This document shows positions 25,138 to 33,322 of a DNA stretch of 38,972 nt, in pieces. The notes beneath the pieces were generated by a model. It saw nothing but the letters and a program-made list of their open reading frames with translations, ran no database searches and was not told where the DNA came from. Both the position numbers and the translations under genes were made by a program. Origin of the DNA: Jiulongibacter sp. (GTDB lineage Bacteria > Bacteroidota > Bacteroidia > Cytophagales > Spirosomataceae); NCBI GenBank assembly GCA_024645245.1, contig JAHEBN010000018.1, forward strand, positions 1 to 38,972. The letters run 5' to 3'. The first letter of the stretch is position 1. Every line of letters begins with the position of its first letter.

Positions 25138-25956
25138 GTGAGTTATATCCATCATAACAGGCTTGACTTCCTGGAAGCCAAAATATTAGACAATCAGGAT
25201 AAATTTGAAAATATATGGTTTCTGGCCGATGGGTTATATTCCATGTTTGGTGATACCGTTCCTGCCGAAGAATTAATTGATCTACTACAAAAATATCCTA
25301 AATTAATCGCCTATGTCGATGATTCAGATGGGATGAGTTGGACCGGCAATATGGGGGCAGGATCATTTCTTAGTAAAGTACCTTATCATGAAAGACTATT
25401 TATGGCTATGTCTACTAATAGAACCGGCGGGGCAATCATGATTTATCCTGAAAATGAATCAAAAAATCTGGTAAGAAATTACGGTTCTTCAATTGTTTTT
25501 TCAGGCCCATTATCTCCTTCTATGATTATGTCGGGCATTAAAGCTACTGAAATTCATAAAAGGCCGGAATTTTCTATAATGCAGAAAAAGTTAAGTGATT
25601 TAATTTATCATTTCATTAAAATAGCGGGTGAATTAAATATTCCGTTAATCAGGGATGATAAAACGCAAGTATTTTTTATTGGAATGGCACATGAAGAGCC
25701 CACTATTTTTGTAGCTAAGGGATTACAAAAGGCTGAATTTTTTGTGGATGTAGCCGGTTATCTAAGTGTTCCAAAAAATAATTTAGGTATTCGAATTACT
25801 TTAACGAACTATTTAAGTTTCACCGATGTGGAGAATTTCCTTTATAGCTTGTCTGAATTAATTACTATTTTAGAAAAAGAAAATAAATTCAGTACGCCTA
25901 AAGTGCTAAAGATATTTAAGAATCAAAACAATAGCGTAGTTAAAAAATACCTTTAA
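25138..25956 (+). pseudogene. AOS-family (BioF-like) protein, C-terminal part after the TAG
   Basis: This continues the same frame from a GTG directly after the TAG. Family features: ADGLYSMFGDTVPAEELIDL (strand before the PLP Asp) and YVDDSDGMSWTG (residues about 211-221 of the joined protein), equivalent to VDDAHGxGxxG but with the His changed to Asp. Where the PLP lysine should be (TxSKAxGxxGG) it has MAMSTNRTGGAI, with no lysine. The C-terminal domain (IRITLTNYLSFTDVENFLYS, like the RxxxxxxHT.edi segment) is complete. Loss of lysine suggests a non-catalytic or altered relative, whether or not the stop is real. It overlaps the convergent vWA gene by 4 bases. Confidence 0.72.
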
Positions 25957-28031
25957 TAGGTTCCCGAATATTTACGCAAAACCCATTCAAGTGTAACAAG
26001 AAATAGGAGCAAAATTAGTAACCATTTTAAATTAATAAGTTCACGCAGATCTTCGTTATTAACAATTTTCGAAGGAAGTTGTCGTCTTTTCTGATATTCT
26101 ATCCAATTATCTATGTTTGCTATTCCGAAAAACTGACCTCCGTGATTAGTTGTCAATGTTCGTAAAAAATCGAAATTGGCAGTGGTATTGAGAAATTCCA
26201 GGTCTTTTTCACGAACCACAAATTGACCACTTGTGCTTTCCTGTTTTCCAAGAACCACTCCTTGAGCCGAATAATTGTAAATTCCCGCAGGAAGTTTGGC
26301 AAGCTGATATTGAGAGTTAGCCTGAGTTAGGATATAATTATAGTTCACGGCCTTTCCTAATTCATTTTTTACTTCCAGGTTTATTTCTACATCATATATC
26401 TTTTGATATAAATCGTTATAGGCTTCTGATTGTAGAATTACATTCTCGTTAACATCAAATTCAGTATTTACAGGATAAACCTTCAATTTTTGTTTATCTT
26501 CTTTTAAAGAAATTAATTGCAAGGTTTTTTGAATAAGTTCTTCAATAAATAGTTGAGAATCTTTCAAACTGTATTCTTCTAAACTCCAGGACCATAAACC
26601 TTCAGCAGTGAGTACAGCACTTTTACGGTTTACCGTTGTATTAATGGCTAAAAGTGGTCGTTCTGTAGAAGTGTTTCCTACTTTTTGAAATAATATTACT
26701 TGCGTACCTGGAGAGGAACGGTATTCTCCAAATGGTGCAGAAATCGGTGGTAATTTTTGTAAAAAATCCGTGTCGGTTTCTAAAAAATTAAATCTTTTAA
26801 AATCATTATTTACAAGAGCAGTGACCTTGTCTGTTTTAGAAGCCTGTGCATTTATCCCAAGTACCTCTTGCATTCCATTGAAAGCTGTTATATTTGACTG
26901 AGCACCGAGAACGAATAAGGTAGGTTTTAATTTCGAAAGTAGTCGGGCTACCAGGTTAGCCTGAGAATTATTTACCGCAGGTAATTGATGTAGTATCAAA
27001 ATATCAAAATTTTCATCTTCAGAATTTAATTCATCTGAGCTAAGTATCTTTATTTTTACTTCGAAAAGAGGATTATTTTCAATAATTCTTTTCAATACTT
27101 TAATATCGGGATGTGGAGAATGAGCAAGTAAAAGTATTTTTTCTTTTCCATCTACCACATCAATAATCAAATCTGCAAAGTTATTCTTTACCGAAAACTC
27201 ACCTGAAATAGGAGCTAATTCTATGGTGTACCTCTGCTTGCCAGGAACCTTTGCTGCAATTTGAAAGCTTATTGACTTGTATTCCTGATCTTTTTCAAAA
27301 CTGATCACTTTCTTATCTATCACCTGATCATTGTTTTTGATAAGGATAGTAGTTGATTTATTTTGTACTAAAAAAGCAGATACATCAACAATTACTGGAA
27401 AATCGTTTCCCAGAAATGCCAGTTTATTTGCGGTAATCCCTTTTATGGCAGCATCTTTTTTACGCGTTGTATCACCCACTCCTAAACTTGAAATTAAATA
27501 AGGTAGATTTTGGTTTAAAGGAGAAAATCCTGAATTGGCAATTCCGTCGGAAATCAGCAAAACATCTGTTAAATTCTGACCATCGAATTCTTCATTAATC
27601 AACTGGAAAAAGCTTCCAAAATCTGTTTTTTTACCAGAGAAAAAGGAATTTTCAACTTTAGTAATATCTTCGCCATTGAAATCTCTGAATTTAATTTCAA
27701 AACCCGAATCATTAAGCTTTGATTTAATTAGATCAATTGAATTAGATATTGATTCAACATTTTTGCTATCCACTTTTACAGATCCGGAGTTATCAACACC
27801 TACCAACAAAACTGGCTTAAGTATTTCGGTATTTTGACTTCTCAATAATGGATTAAAAAGTAAAAAACATAGAGTCGAAACCAATAAGCCCCTCAAAAGT
27901 GCAAGCATTCTTTTTTGAACTCTCGTAAATGTAGATTTTGAGTTGTATAAAAGCCAGGAATAAAAAATACCTGCTAAAATACAAATCACTATAAACCAAA
28001 ACGGATACTGAAAAACCAGTTGGGAATTCAT
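25953..28031 (-). CDS. von Willebrand factor A domain membrane protein
   Basis: The product is 692 residues. Two N-terminal membrane helices (about 11-30 and 42-60) precede a vWA domain with an intact MIDAS start, DNSGS (Asp80, Ser82, Ser84), and later LLISDGIANSG. Beta-sandwich-like sequence follows (residues about 210-290), then a glutamine-amidotransferase-like Rossmann segment (DILILHQLPAV). A last membrane helix is near 668-687 (LKWLLILLLFLVTLEWVLRK). The general form (BatA-like helices and large periplasmic part) is common in Bacteroidota but the function is unknown; metal-dependent protein binding is expected. It is followed upstream by fabG at a 17-base gap on the same strand. Confidence 0.85.
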   Translation of the reverse strand: MNSQLVFQYPFWFIVICILAGIFYSWLLYNSKSTFTRVQKRMLALLRGLLVSTLCFLLFNPLLRSQNTEILKPVLLVGVDNSGSVKVDSKNVESISNSIDLIKSKLNDSGFEIKFRDFNGEDITKVENSFFSGKKTDFGSFFQLINEEFDGQNLTDVLLISDGIANSGFSPLNQNLPYLISSLGVGDTTRKKDAAIKGITANKLAFLGNDFPVIVDVSAFLVQNKSTTILIKNNDQVIDKKVISFEKDQEYKSISFQIAAKVPGKQRYTIELAPISGEFSVKNNFADLIIDVVDGKEKILLLAHSPHPDIKVLKRIIENNPLFEVKIKILSSDELNSEDENFDILILHQLPAVNNSQANLVARLLSKLKPTLFVLGAQSNITAFNGMQEVLGINAQASKTDKVTALVNNDFKRFNFLETDTDFLQKLPPISAPFGEYRSSPGTQVILFQKVGNTSTERPLLAINTTVNRKSAVLTAEGLWSWSLEEYSLKDSQLFIEELIQKTLQLISLKEDKQKLKVYPVNTEFDVNENVILQSEAYNDLYQKIYDVEINLEVKNELGKAVNYNYILTQANSQYQLAKLPAGIYNYSAQGVVLGKQESTSGQFVVREKDLEFLNTTANFDFLRTLTTNHGGQFFGIANIDNWIEYQKRRQLPSKIVNNEDLRELINLKWLLILLLFLVTLEWVLRKYSGTY

Positions 28032-28048
28032 TTATTTAATCTCATAAT

Positions 28049-28795
28049 TTACATGACCATGCCGCCATCAACCACTAACACCTGGCCAGTAATATAAGAA
28101 GACATATCGGATGCAAGGAAAACGCAGGCATTAGCTATGTCAGTACCTTGTCCCGGTTTTTTAAGTGGAATACCTTTCATCCACTCTTTTAATTGTTCCT
28201 CGTTTAATTCCCCGGTCATTTCGGTTTCAATAAATCCAGGGGCAATTGCATTAGATCGTATATTTCTGGATCCTAATTCTTTGGCAACTGATTTGGTAAA
28301 ACCTAAAATTCCGGCTTTAGACGCTGAATAGTTAGCCTGTCCCGCATTTCCGGTTAAACCAACAACTGAAGTAATATTAATTATAGAACCACTTTTAGCC
28401 CGCATCATAGGCTTTATTGATGCTTTTGTTAGGTTAAATACCGATTTCAGGTTGATGCGAAGCACATCATCCCATTGCTCTTCACTCATTCTCATTAATA
28501 AAGTATCGCGGGTAATTCCTGCGTTATTAATTAGAATATCTATTTTACCAAAATCATGAACTACAGATTCAACCAATAGTTCGGCAGCTGCATAATCAGA
28601 CGCATCTGACCGATAACCTTTAATTTTAGTTCCGGCAGTAGAAAGTTCTTTTTCCAAAGCTTCACCTTTCTCTACGCTTGATAAATAGGTAAATGCAACA
28701 TTTGCTCCTTGTTCTGCAAATACCTGTGCTATACTTCTTCCAATTCCTCTTGATGCACCAGTTATAAGTGCTACTTTTCCTTCGAGTAATTTCAT
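28049..28795 (-). CDS. fabG: 3-oxoacyl-[acyl-carrier-protein] reductase
   Basis: The product is 248 residues. It is a classical SDR with ITGASRGIGRSIA (NADP site, residues 11-23), NNAG (90-93), and the Ser143-Tyr156-Lys160 catalytic set in SVVGLTGNAGQANYSASKAG. The end SSYITGQVLVVDGGMVM is typical of FabG. It reduces 3-oxoacyl-ACP in the fatty acid elongation cycle. The ATG overlaps the rsmI stop by 4 bases (ATGA type), so the two are co-translated. Other SDR enzymes share this form, but the length and the QANYSASKAGI sequence fit FabG well. Confidence 0.93.
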   Translation of the reverse strand: MKLLEGKVALITGASRGIGRSIAQVFAEQGANVAFTYLSSVEKGEALEKELSTAGTKIKGYRSDASDYAAAELLVESVVHDFGKIDILINNAGITRDTLLMRMSEEQWDDVLRINLKSVFNLTKASIKPMMRAKSGSIINITSVVGLTGNAGQANYSASKAGILGFTKSVAKELGSRNIRSNAIAPGFIETEMTGELNEEQLKEWMKGIPLKKPGQGTDIANACVFLASDMSSYITGQVLVVDGGMVM

Positions 28796-29475
28796 ACATT
28801 AATTTTAGATTTTAAACCCGCTACAACTATGACTATTTCACCTTTAATTGTGCGTTTGGCAAAATTAGCAAGAATTTCGGATATATTTCCCCTAACTGTT
28901 TCTTCATACATTTTAGTAATTTCCCTTGAAACAGATGCTATTCTGTCCTCACCAAAATATTCTGAAAAATCCTTTAAAGTACGCAAAAGTCTATGTGGCG
29001 ATTCATAAAAAATCATAGTCCTTTTTTCAGATTGCAATTCCGTTAGTTTTGTCATTCTTCCTTTTTTAACCGGCAAAAAACCTTCAAATACAAAGGAATC
29101 TGTTGGCAAACCTGAATTAACTAATGCCGGAACAAACGCTGTAGCACCAGGTAAACAATCAATTTCAATATCATTTTTAATGCACTCTCGCACTAAAAGA
29201 TAACCCGGATCCGAAATTGCAGGTGTTCCGGCATCTGAAATCAAAGATACATTCAGGCCGGCTTTGATCTTATCCAAAATACTGTTCAGGGTCTTATGTT
29301 CATTGAAAATATGGTAGCTCTGCATTGGTTTGTTAATACCCAGGTGCTTTAATAACTTACCTGAAACGCGTGTATCTTCTGCCAATATTAAATCGCTAGT
29401 TTCCAGCACTTTAATACTCCTAAGTGTAATATCGTCAAGATTACCAATAGGTGTAGGAACTATTTTGAGAGACAT
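28792..29475 (-). CDS. rsmI: 16S rRNA 2'-O-ribose C1402 methyltransferase
   Basis: The product is 227 residues. It starts MSLKIVPTPIGNLDDITLRS and has LILAEDTRVSGKLLKHLGI, SLISDAGTPAISDPGYLLVR and FVFEGFLPVKKGRM, all RsmI signatures of the tetrapyrrole-methylase-like fold. It methylates the 2'-O of C1402 in the ribosomal P site. It is the first gene before fabG, overlapping it by 4 bases. Family length is usually 270-290, so the C-terminal extension found in some species is missing, as is common in Bacteroidota. Confidence 0.95.
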   Translation of the reverse strand: MSLKIVPTPIGNLDDITLRSIKVLETSDLILAEDTRVSGKLLKHLGINKPMQSYHIFNEHKTLNSILDKIKAGLNVSLISDAGTPAISDPGYLLVRECIKNDIEIDCLPGATAFVPALVNSGLPTDSFVFEGFLPVKKGRMTKLTELQSEKRTMIFYESPHRLLRTLKDFSEYFGEDRIASVSREITKMYEETVRGNISEILANFAKRTIKGEIVIVVAGLKSKINV

Positions 29476-29588
29476 ATATCCTTTTCTTCAATTATGATGT
29501 GAAATTATTAAAAATTATTCTTTTAAATTATTTGAACTGTTATTCAATCTTACAATAATTGATTTTATCAAAGAAAACCACTAGAACT

Positions 29589-29723
29589 ATGCTCATTTTT
29601 ACCCTATTTTCATTGATCTTATTGGTGTTTTTTCTCAATAATTTAAAAAAACAGCAAGATTTAGTAGCTCCAAAAGGTTACTTGTCTAAATTGAGAAGCA
29701 GACATAAATCCTCAAATTTTTAA
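29589..29723 (+). CDS. Possible small membrane protein (44 aa)
   Basis: A frame of 44 codons begins MLIFTLFSLILLVFFLNNLKK, a single hydrophobic helix, followed by a basic tail (LRSRHKSSNF). It lies in the 428-base gap between rsmI and the pterin dehydratase gene, where nothing else is seen. A TTTG at 29531-29534 is upstream, but no full -7 match. The hydrophobic, then basic, layout looks like a small inner membrane protein with the C-terminus inside, yet such frames arise by chance in AT-rich DNA. Confidence 0.35.
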   Translation: MLIFTLFSLILLVFFLNNLKKQQDLVAPKGYLSKLRSRHKSSNF

Positions 29724-29903
29724 GTCAAAACTTAAAAAAAACGGTGTTGATAAGGCTTGATAAATAGAGTCTCTAAATATTGCTTTTATTCTTATTATCC
29801 AATTAAACAACAAAAGTCAAGAGAATCGGATAAAAATCACCTAAAGTCATACTTTTTAATCACTGAATACTTCAAAACCTTTTGCACAGTTAATTCACAC
29901 TTT

Positions 29904-30152
29904 CTAAACATTAAATTTTAAATACAATTCTGAGATAAGACCCTTCATTGTCTGATCTTTAGCTGTAACTTTATTACCAGCCGAATGCGTGGTTAGTGTA
30001 ATTTTTACTTTATTATATGTATTTGTGATAGTTGGATGATGATTTTGTTGTTCAGCATAAAGACCAACCGATACAATAAATGACAGTGCTTGTTTAAAGT
30101 CCTGAAACAAGAAGTCGCGTTCTAAAAATTGATAATTTTCTTTCCAGTCCAT
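29904..30152 (-). CDS. 4a-hydroxytetrahydrobiopterin dehydratase (PCD)
   Basis: From the ATG at 30152 the product is 82 residues beginning MDWKENYQFLERDFLFQDF; a frame from 30179 adds nine residues (MIDVLNKYK) and cannot be excluded. The PCD motif is present: EQQNHHP, then Tyr after five residues, nine residues to His (TTH), and Asp further on (TAKD). The two histidines of HHP and the later His form the catalytic set. It dehydrates 4a-hydroxytetrahydropterin, recycling the cofactor of aromatic amino acid hydroxylases; in bacteria lacking those it may act on molybdopterin or folate products. No hydroxylase gene is nearby. Confidence 0.88.
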   Translation of the reverse strand: MDWKENYQFLERDFLFQDFKQALSFIVSVGLYAEQQNHHPTITNTYNKVKITLTTHSAGNKVTAKDQTMKGLISELYLKFNV

Positions 30153-30203
30153 TTTATATTTATTTAAAACATCTATCAATTGCCGAAATTGCAGATAAAC
30201 GAA

Positions 30204-30228
30204 AAAAGCCCCGAATTACGGGGCTTTT
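30204..30228 (-). terminator. Terminator of tRNA-Ser
   Basis: AAAAGCCCCG (30204-30213) pairs perfectly with CGGGGCTTTT (30219-30228) around a 5-base loop. On the minus strand the stem is followed by six Ts in total and begins 3 bases after the tRNA 3' end. Confidence 0.9.
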
Positions 30229-30231
30229 ATG

Positions 30232-30316
30232 CAGAGAGAGAGGGATTCGAACCCCCGGACCTTTGACAGTCAACGGTTTTCAAGACCGCCGCATTCGACC
30301 GCTCTGCCATCTCTCT
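30232..30316 (-). tRNA. tRNA-Ser (anticodon UGA)
   Basis: On the minus strand an 85-base cloverleaf starts AGAGAGATGGCAGAGCGG. The acceptor arms AGAGAGA and TCTCTCT pair over 7 bp with discriminator G. The anticodon loop CTTGAAA gives anticodon TGA. A long variable arm (TTGAC/GTCAA) and the T-loop TTCGAAT identify a class II serine tRNA. The CCA end is not encoded (the bases after the discriminator read CA then T), so CCA must be added afterwards. It has its own promoter and terminator. Confidence 0.96.
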
Positions 30317-30353
30317 TTAAAACATTTAACTAGCGGTCTGTTAAATGTGGGTG

Positions 30354-30384
30354 CAAAGGTATTTTTACTAATTTACTTTGTCAA
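30354..30384 (-). promoter_or_regulatory. Promoter of tRNA-Ser
   Basis: The minus strand reads TTGACA (30384-30379), 17 bases, then TACCTTTG (30361-30354). The -7 element is a full match to TAnnTTTG; the upstream element resembles the general TTGACA. The leader before the tRNA would be about 31 bases. Confidence 0.65.
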
Positions 30385-30482
30385 GCTAAAGTCAATTATT
30401 TTTTGGATTTCTTTTTAAAACTTGTGATTTCCCCTATTATTTACAATTGAAAATGAAGATTTTACTATTTTTAAATGATTTA

Positions 30483-33305
30483 TTAATCCAATCGATTACA
30501 AATGATATTATAGCTGCAATTTTGACAAACCTTTTTATCGGAGGTTTGGTTAAAAGATTCTAATTTATCTAATAATCCTAAAGAAATTTCATTTAATAAA
30601 TTCTCAACACTTTGCTTTATTTCCTCTTTTGAAAATTTCGCTAGGGCCAAATTTTCTTCCAGGTTTCTAAAAGCGTAAATTCTGGCATTAACTGGTGTAT
30701 TATGTGGCAACTTCAATTCAACTATAAGTTTTTCAGTAGCCAAATAAGAATAAAAAACCAATTGCCTCAATTTATCCATTTTGGGTAATAAAATAGCATC
30801 CTGCAAGCTTAGTTTACTGAATGTGAGATCTGAGGCTAATGCTTTGCCTGTCTTATAATCAATAAGACTTAGTCCATTTTCATTATATTCAATAGAGTCA
30901 ATAAAACCTTTTATTTTGATGTCATATATTGAATTTTGTACCTTAATTGAATGTATTGCTTCTAATCTTTCTTCAAGGCCAACCAGATTAAACCCGGTAT
31001 CAGAATTTTCTATTCTGGTCTTAAAATATTTACTCAAAAGCTCTTTGGCCATTAAATAGTAAATTTTATTCAGCCCGGAGTTAAAATCCAAATCAGCAAA
31101 TAACTCTTTTTTTACTTTATCAATTTCTGAGTCAAGAATTTGCATCGACTCACTCAGCGTTGTGCAGTTAATCGTTTTATTCTGTTTAATCCAATTTTTG
31201 CCAATATTTTCCAAAGTTTTATGAATCCATATGCCAAATACATCAGCCTGAATACTTTCAGCTATTTCATTTTCACTCTCAAGTTGTAATATTTGTTCAA
31301 AATAAAATTTTAAGGTACAATTCAAGTATGTATTAATGGAAGTATTTGATAAGCCCCTATTACACAAGATTTGAACGATTTTATCAAAAATTTCATCCGT
31401 TTTTCTTATTTTTATTTCTTTATTATTGGGACTTTCTGTTTTCCTGAAACCTACTTCTGACTTCCTTATTACTATTTTAGGATTTCGTATTGCCAGATCG
31501 TGTTCCAATTGAAGTGCAAATCGGCTTTTCTCCGCTTTCCCTCCTAAACCAGATGAATTTTGTCTGTACAATATACTGACATGTTTGGCCCTCATCATCA
31601 ATCTATAGAAATGATACGACATAATGTCATCCTGATCCTTATAAACTGGTAAATTGAAATGTAGTGCGGCATCAAATGGTATCAGGGAGTTATTTCTGTT
31701 TGAGGAGGGTATTATTCCTTCATTAAAACTTAAGAAAATGATATGATCGAAGTCAAGACAACGGGTTTCAAGCATACTCATTAGCTGTAAACCAGCCTCC
31801 GGATCTCCCGCAAAAGGAACCTTCTGTAGTTTTGAAATTTCTTTTAATAAAAGTACTAAACCTGTAATTGTAATATAATCTTTTGATTCAACTGTGTCAC
31901 TTAATTGAAACAATACTTCTTTTAGTAACAACCAGTATTCCTTTTCCAATGGATCCAAATCATCGAAATGATTTATGTATATTAATTGATGAATTTTGAT
32001 TAAAATATTACAAATTTCATCAACTGAAGGAATATTTTTTTGAAAGATTAATTCAATCAAGGGGTGAAAATGGAAAACTTCCAATATTCGATCTAAATCA
32101 AGATAAACTTTATTATCGGCTATCAAAGATTCCGAAATTTGGGCAGCACTCATTTTCTTGTCCAAGGCTTTGGAAAAAATTTGGGCAACAACCGGTTCAC
32201 TTAACAAATTTTTAAGAAAACTAAAATGATAAGATATTTCCTTCCCTTTTAACTGATACCCTTTTTGATAAATTTCCATTATTAATTGATAAAAGGAGAA
32301 TAGTTTGGAATTATTCAACCCCAAACCCATTGAAACATTATAAGTTTGAAATTTGACCGGTAAGGAAAAAAGTAGTTTGCGAACCATTGATTCTTCTGGA
32401 ACCACAATCAAAGTATTTTGTGGAGCTTGTAGTAAAATTTCATAAACAACTTTTGACTGCATGGAATCATTTGAACAAGAATAAAATTCAATTTCCTTTG
32501 CATCATTTACTAATATATTTTCAGGAGTATTCCATCTTCCAAATTTATCTTTACTCTGGTATTGCCTTAATATCTCTCCTGCCTGGTGGTTTGAATCCAT
32601 AAAAAAGCTATCATAATCCCAATAGCAAGTCGCTTTTTTGCGAAAAACAAGTTCTTCGATTATTTGTGATTCAGAAATGCTCAAAGCATTCAATCCAACA
32701 AAATAATAATGTTTATAGCTTAAAGAAGTATTAAGAAAGGTTTCCAGGTTTTCTGCCATAAGTTTGTAGCACATTCCTTTATAGGCGATTCCTTTTAAAG
32801 CTAATTTCTTTTTAAATAATTCATAAACTCTGCCTGTCTTTCTATGGAAATCGAAATGATTTTGAACATTTTCCGAAATAATAATTTCGGATTCCACTTC
32901 TGGCTGCCATCTTTTTATTGCATCTGCTTCGCTCATGAATGCAAATAGCAAGTCTGTATCGCCCACCATATATTGATCTATTAAATCAAAATCTTTCAGT
33001 ACTGTGGGAGCCCAATTTAAAAAATTATTAAATTCTGTTTCAGGTTCTTCCTCTAAATAGCAGGTATATAATTCAAAAATAAGTTGAATATTATCAGCAA
33101 TTAATAAATCGGTGTGTTCTGTGATAAAATCGTCAATAGAGAATATGAAAGGCGAAATAATAGGCAGATCGGCATGTTTTGACAGGGCTTTCTTTAGAAA
33201 ATATGCTGATCTACGACTTGGCACAACAAAACACATTCGTTCAAGATCAGAAAGGTTATGAATTCCCAGAATTTCAGAAACAACTTTTTCAAAAAATGAA
33301 TCCAT
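30483..33305 (-). CDS. AddB-like PD-(D/E)XK nuclease with iron-sulphur cluster motif
   Basis: The product is 940 residues. The N-terminal part has a degenerate UvrD-like helicase fold (MCFVVPSRRSAYFLKKAL where a P-loop would be, LETRCLDFDHIIFLSFNEGI in the region of motif II/III), so it probably lacks ATPase activity. From about 650 comes a RecB-type nuclease: SINTYLNC, GIWIHKTLE (His), GFIDSIE (Asp) and DYKTGK. Four cysteines (YLNC with CQNC and IICNR near the end) fit the AddB/Dna2 type 4Fe-4S arrangement. Such proteins work with AddA in end resection and recombination; addA is not in the window. It begins 17 bases after the photolyase gene on the same strand. Confidence 0.82.
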   Translation of the reverse strand: MDSFFEKVVSEILGIHNLSDLERMCFVVPSRRSAYFLKKALSKHADLPIISPFIFSIDDFITEHTDLLIADNIQLIFELYTCYLEEEPETEFNNFLNWAPTVLKDFDLIDQYMVGDTDLLFAFMSEADAIKRWQPEVESEIIISENVQNHFDFHRKTGRVYELFKKKLALKGIAYKGMCYKLMAENLETFLNTSLSYKHYYFVGLNALSISESQIIEELVFRKKATCYWDYDSFFMDSNHQAGEILRQYQSKDKFGRWNTPENILVNDAKEIEFYSCSNDSMQSKVVYEILLQAPQNTLIVVPEESMVRKLLFSLPVKFQTYNVSMGLGLNNSKLFSFYQLIMEIYQKGYQLKGKEISYHFSFLKNLLSEPVVAQIFSKALDKKMSAAQISESLIADNKVYLDLDRILEVFHFHPLIELIFQKNIPSVDEICNILIKIHQLIYINHFDDLDPLEKEYWLLLKEVLFQLSDTVESKDYITITGLVLLLKEISKLQKVPFAGDPEAGLQLMSMLETRCLDFDHIIFLSFNEGIIPSSNRNNSLIPFDAALHFNLPVYKDQDDIMSYHFYRLMMRAKHVSILYRQNSSGLGGKAEKSRFALQLEHDLAIRNPKIVIRKSEVGFRKTESPNNKEIKIRKTDEIFDKIVQILCNRGLSNTSINTYLNCTLKFYFEQILQLESENEIAESIQADVFGIWIHKTLENIGKNWIKQNKTINCTTLSESMQILDSEIDKVKKELFADLDFNSGLNKIYYLMAKELLSKYFKTRIENSDTGFNLVGLEERLEAIHSIKVQNSIYDIKIKGFIDSIEYNENGLSLIDYKTGKALASDLTFSKLSLQDAILLPKMDKLRQLVFYSYLATEKLIVELKLPHNTPVNARIYAFRNLEENLALAKFSKEEIKQSVENLLNEISLGLLDKLESFNQTSDKKVCQNCSYNIICNRLD

Positions 33306-33322
33306 AAAAATTTATTGAGCCT

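Noticed and set aside
29747-29764. Short direct repeat TTGATAA-GGC-TTGATAA
   Set aside because: It is a seven-base repeat in AT-rich DNA with no further copies nearby and no link to a gene start.
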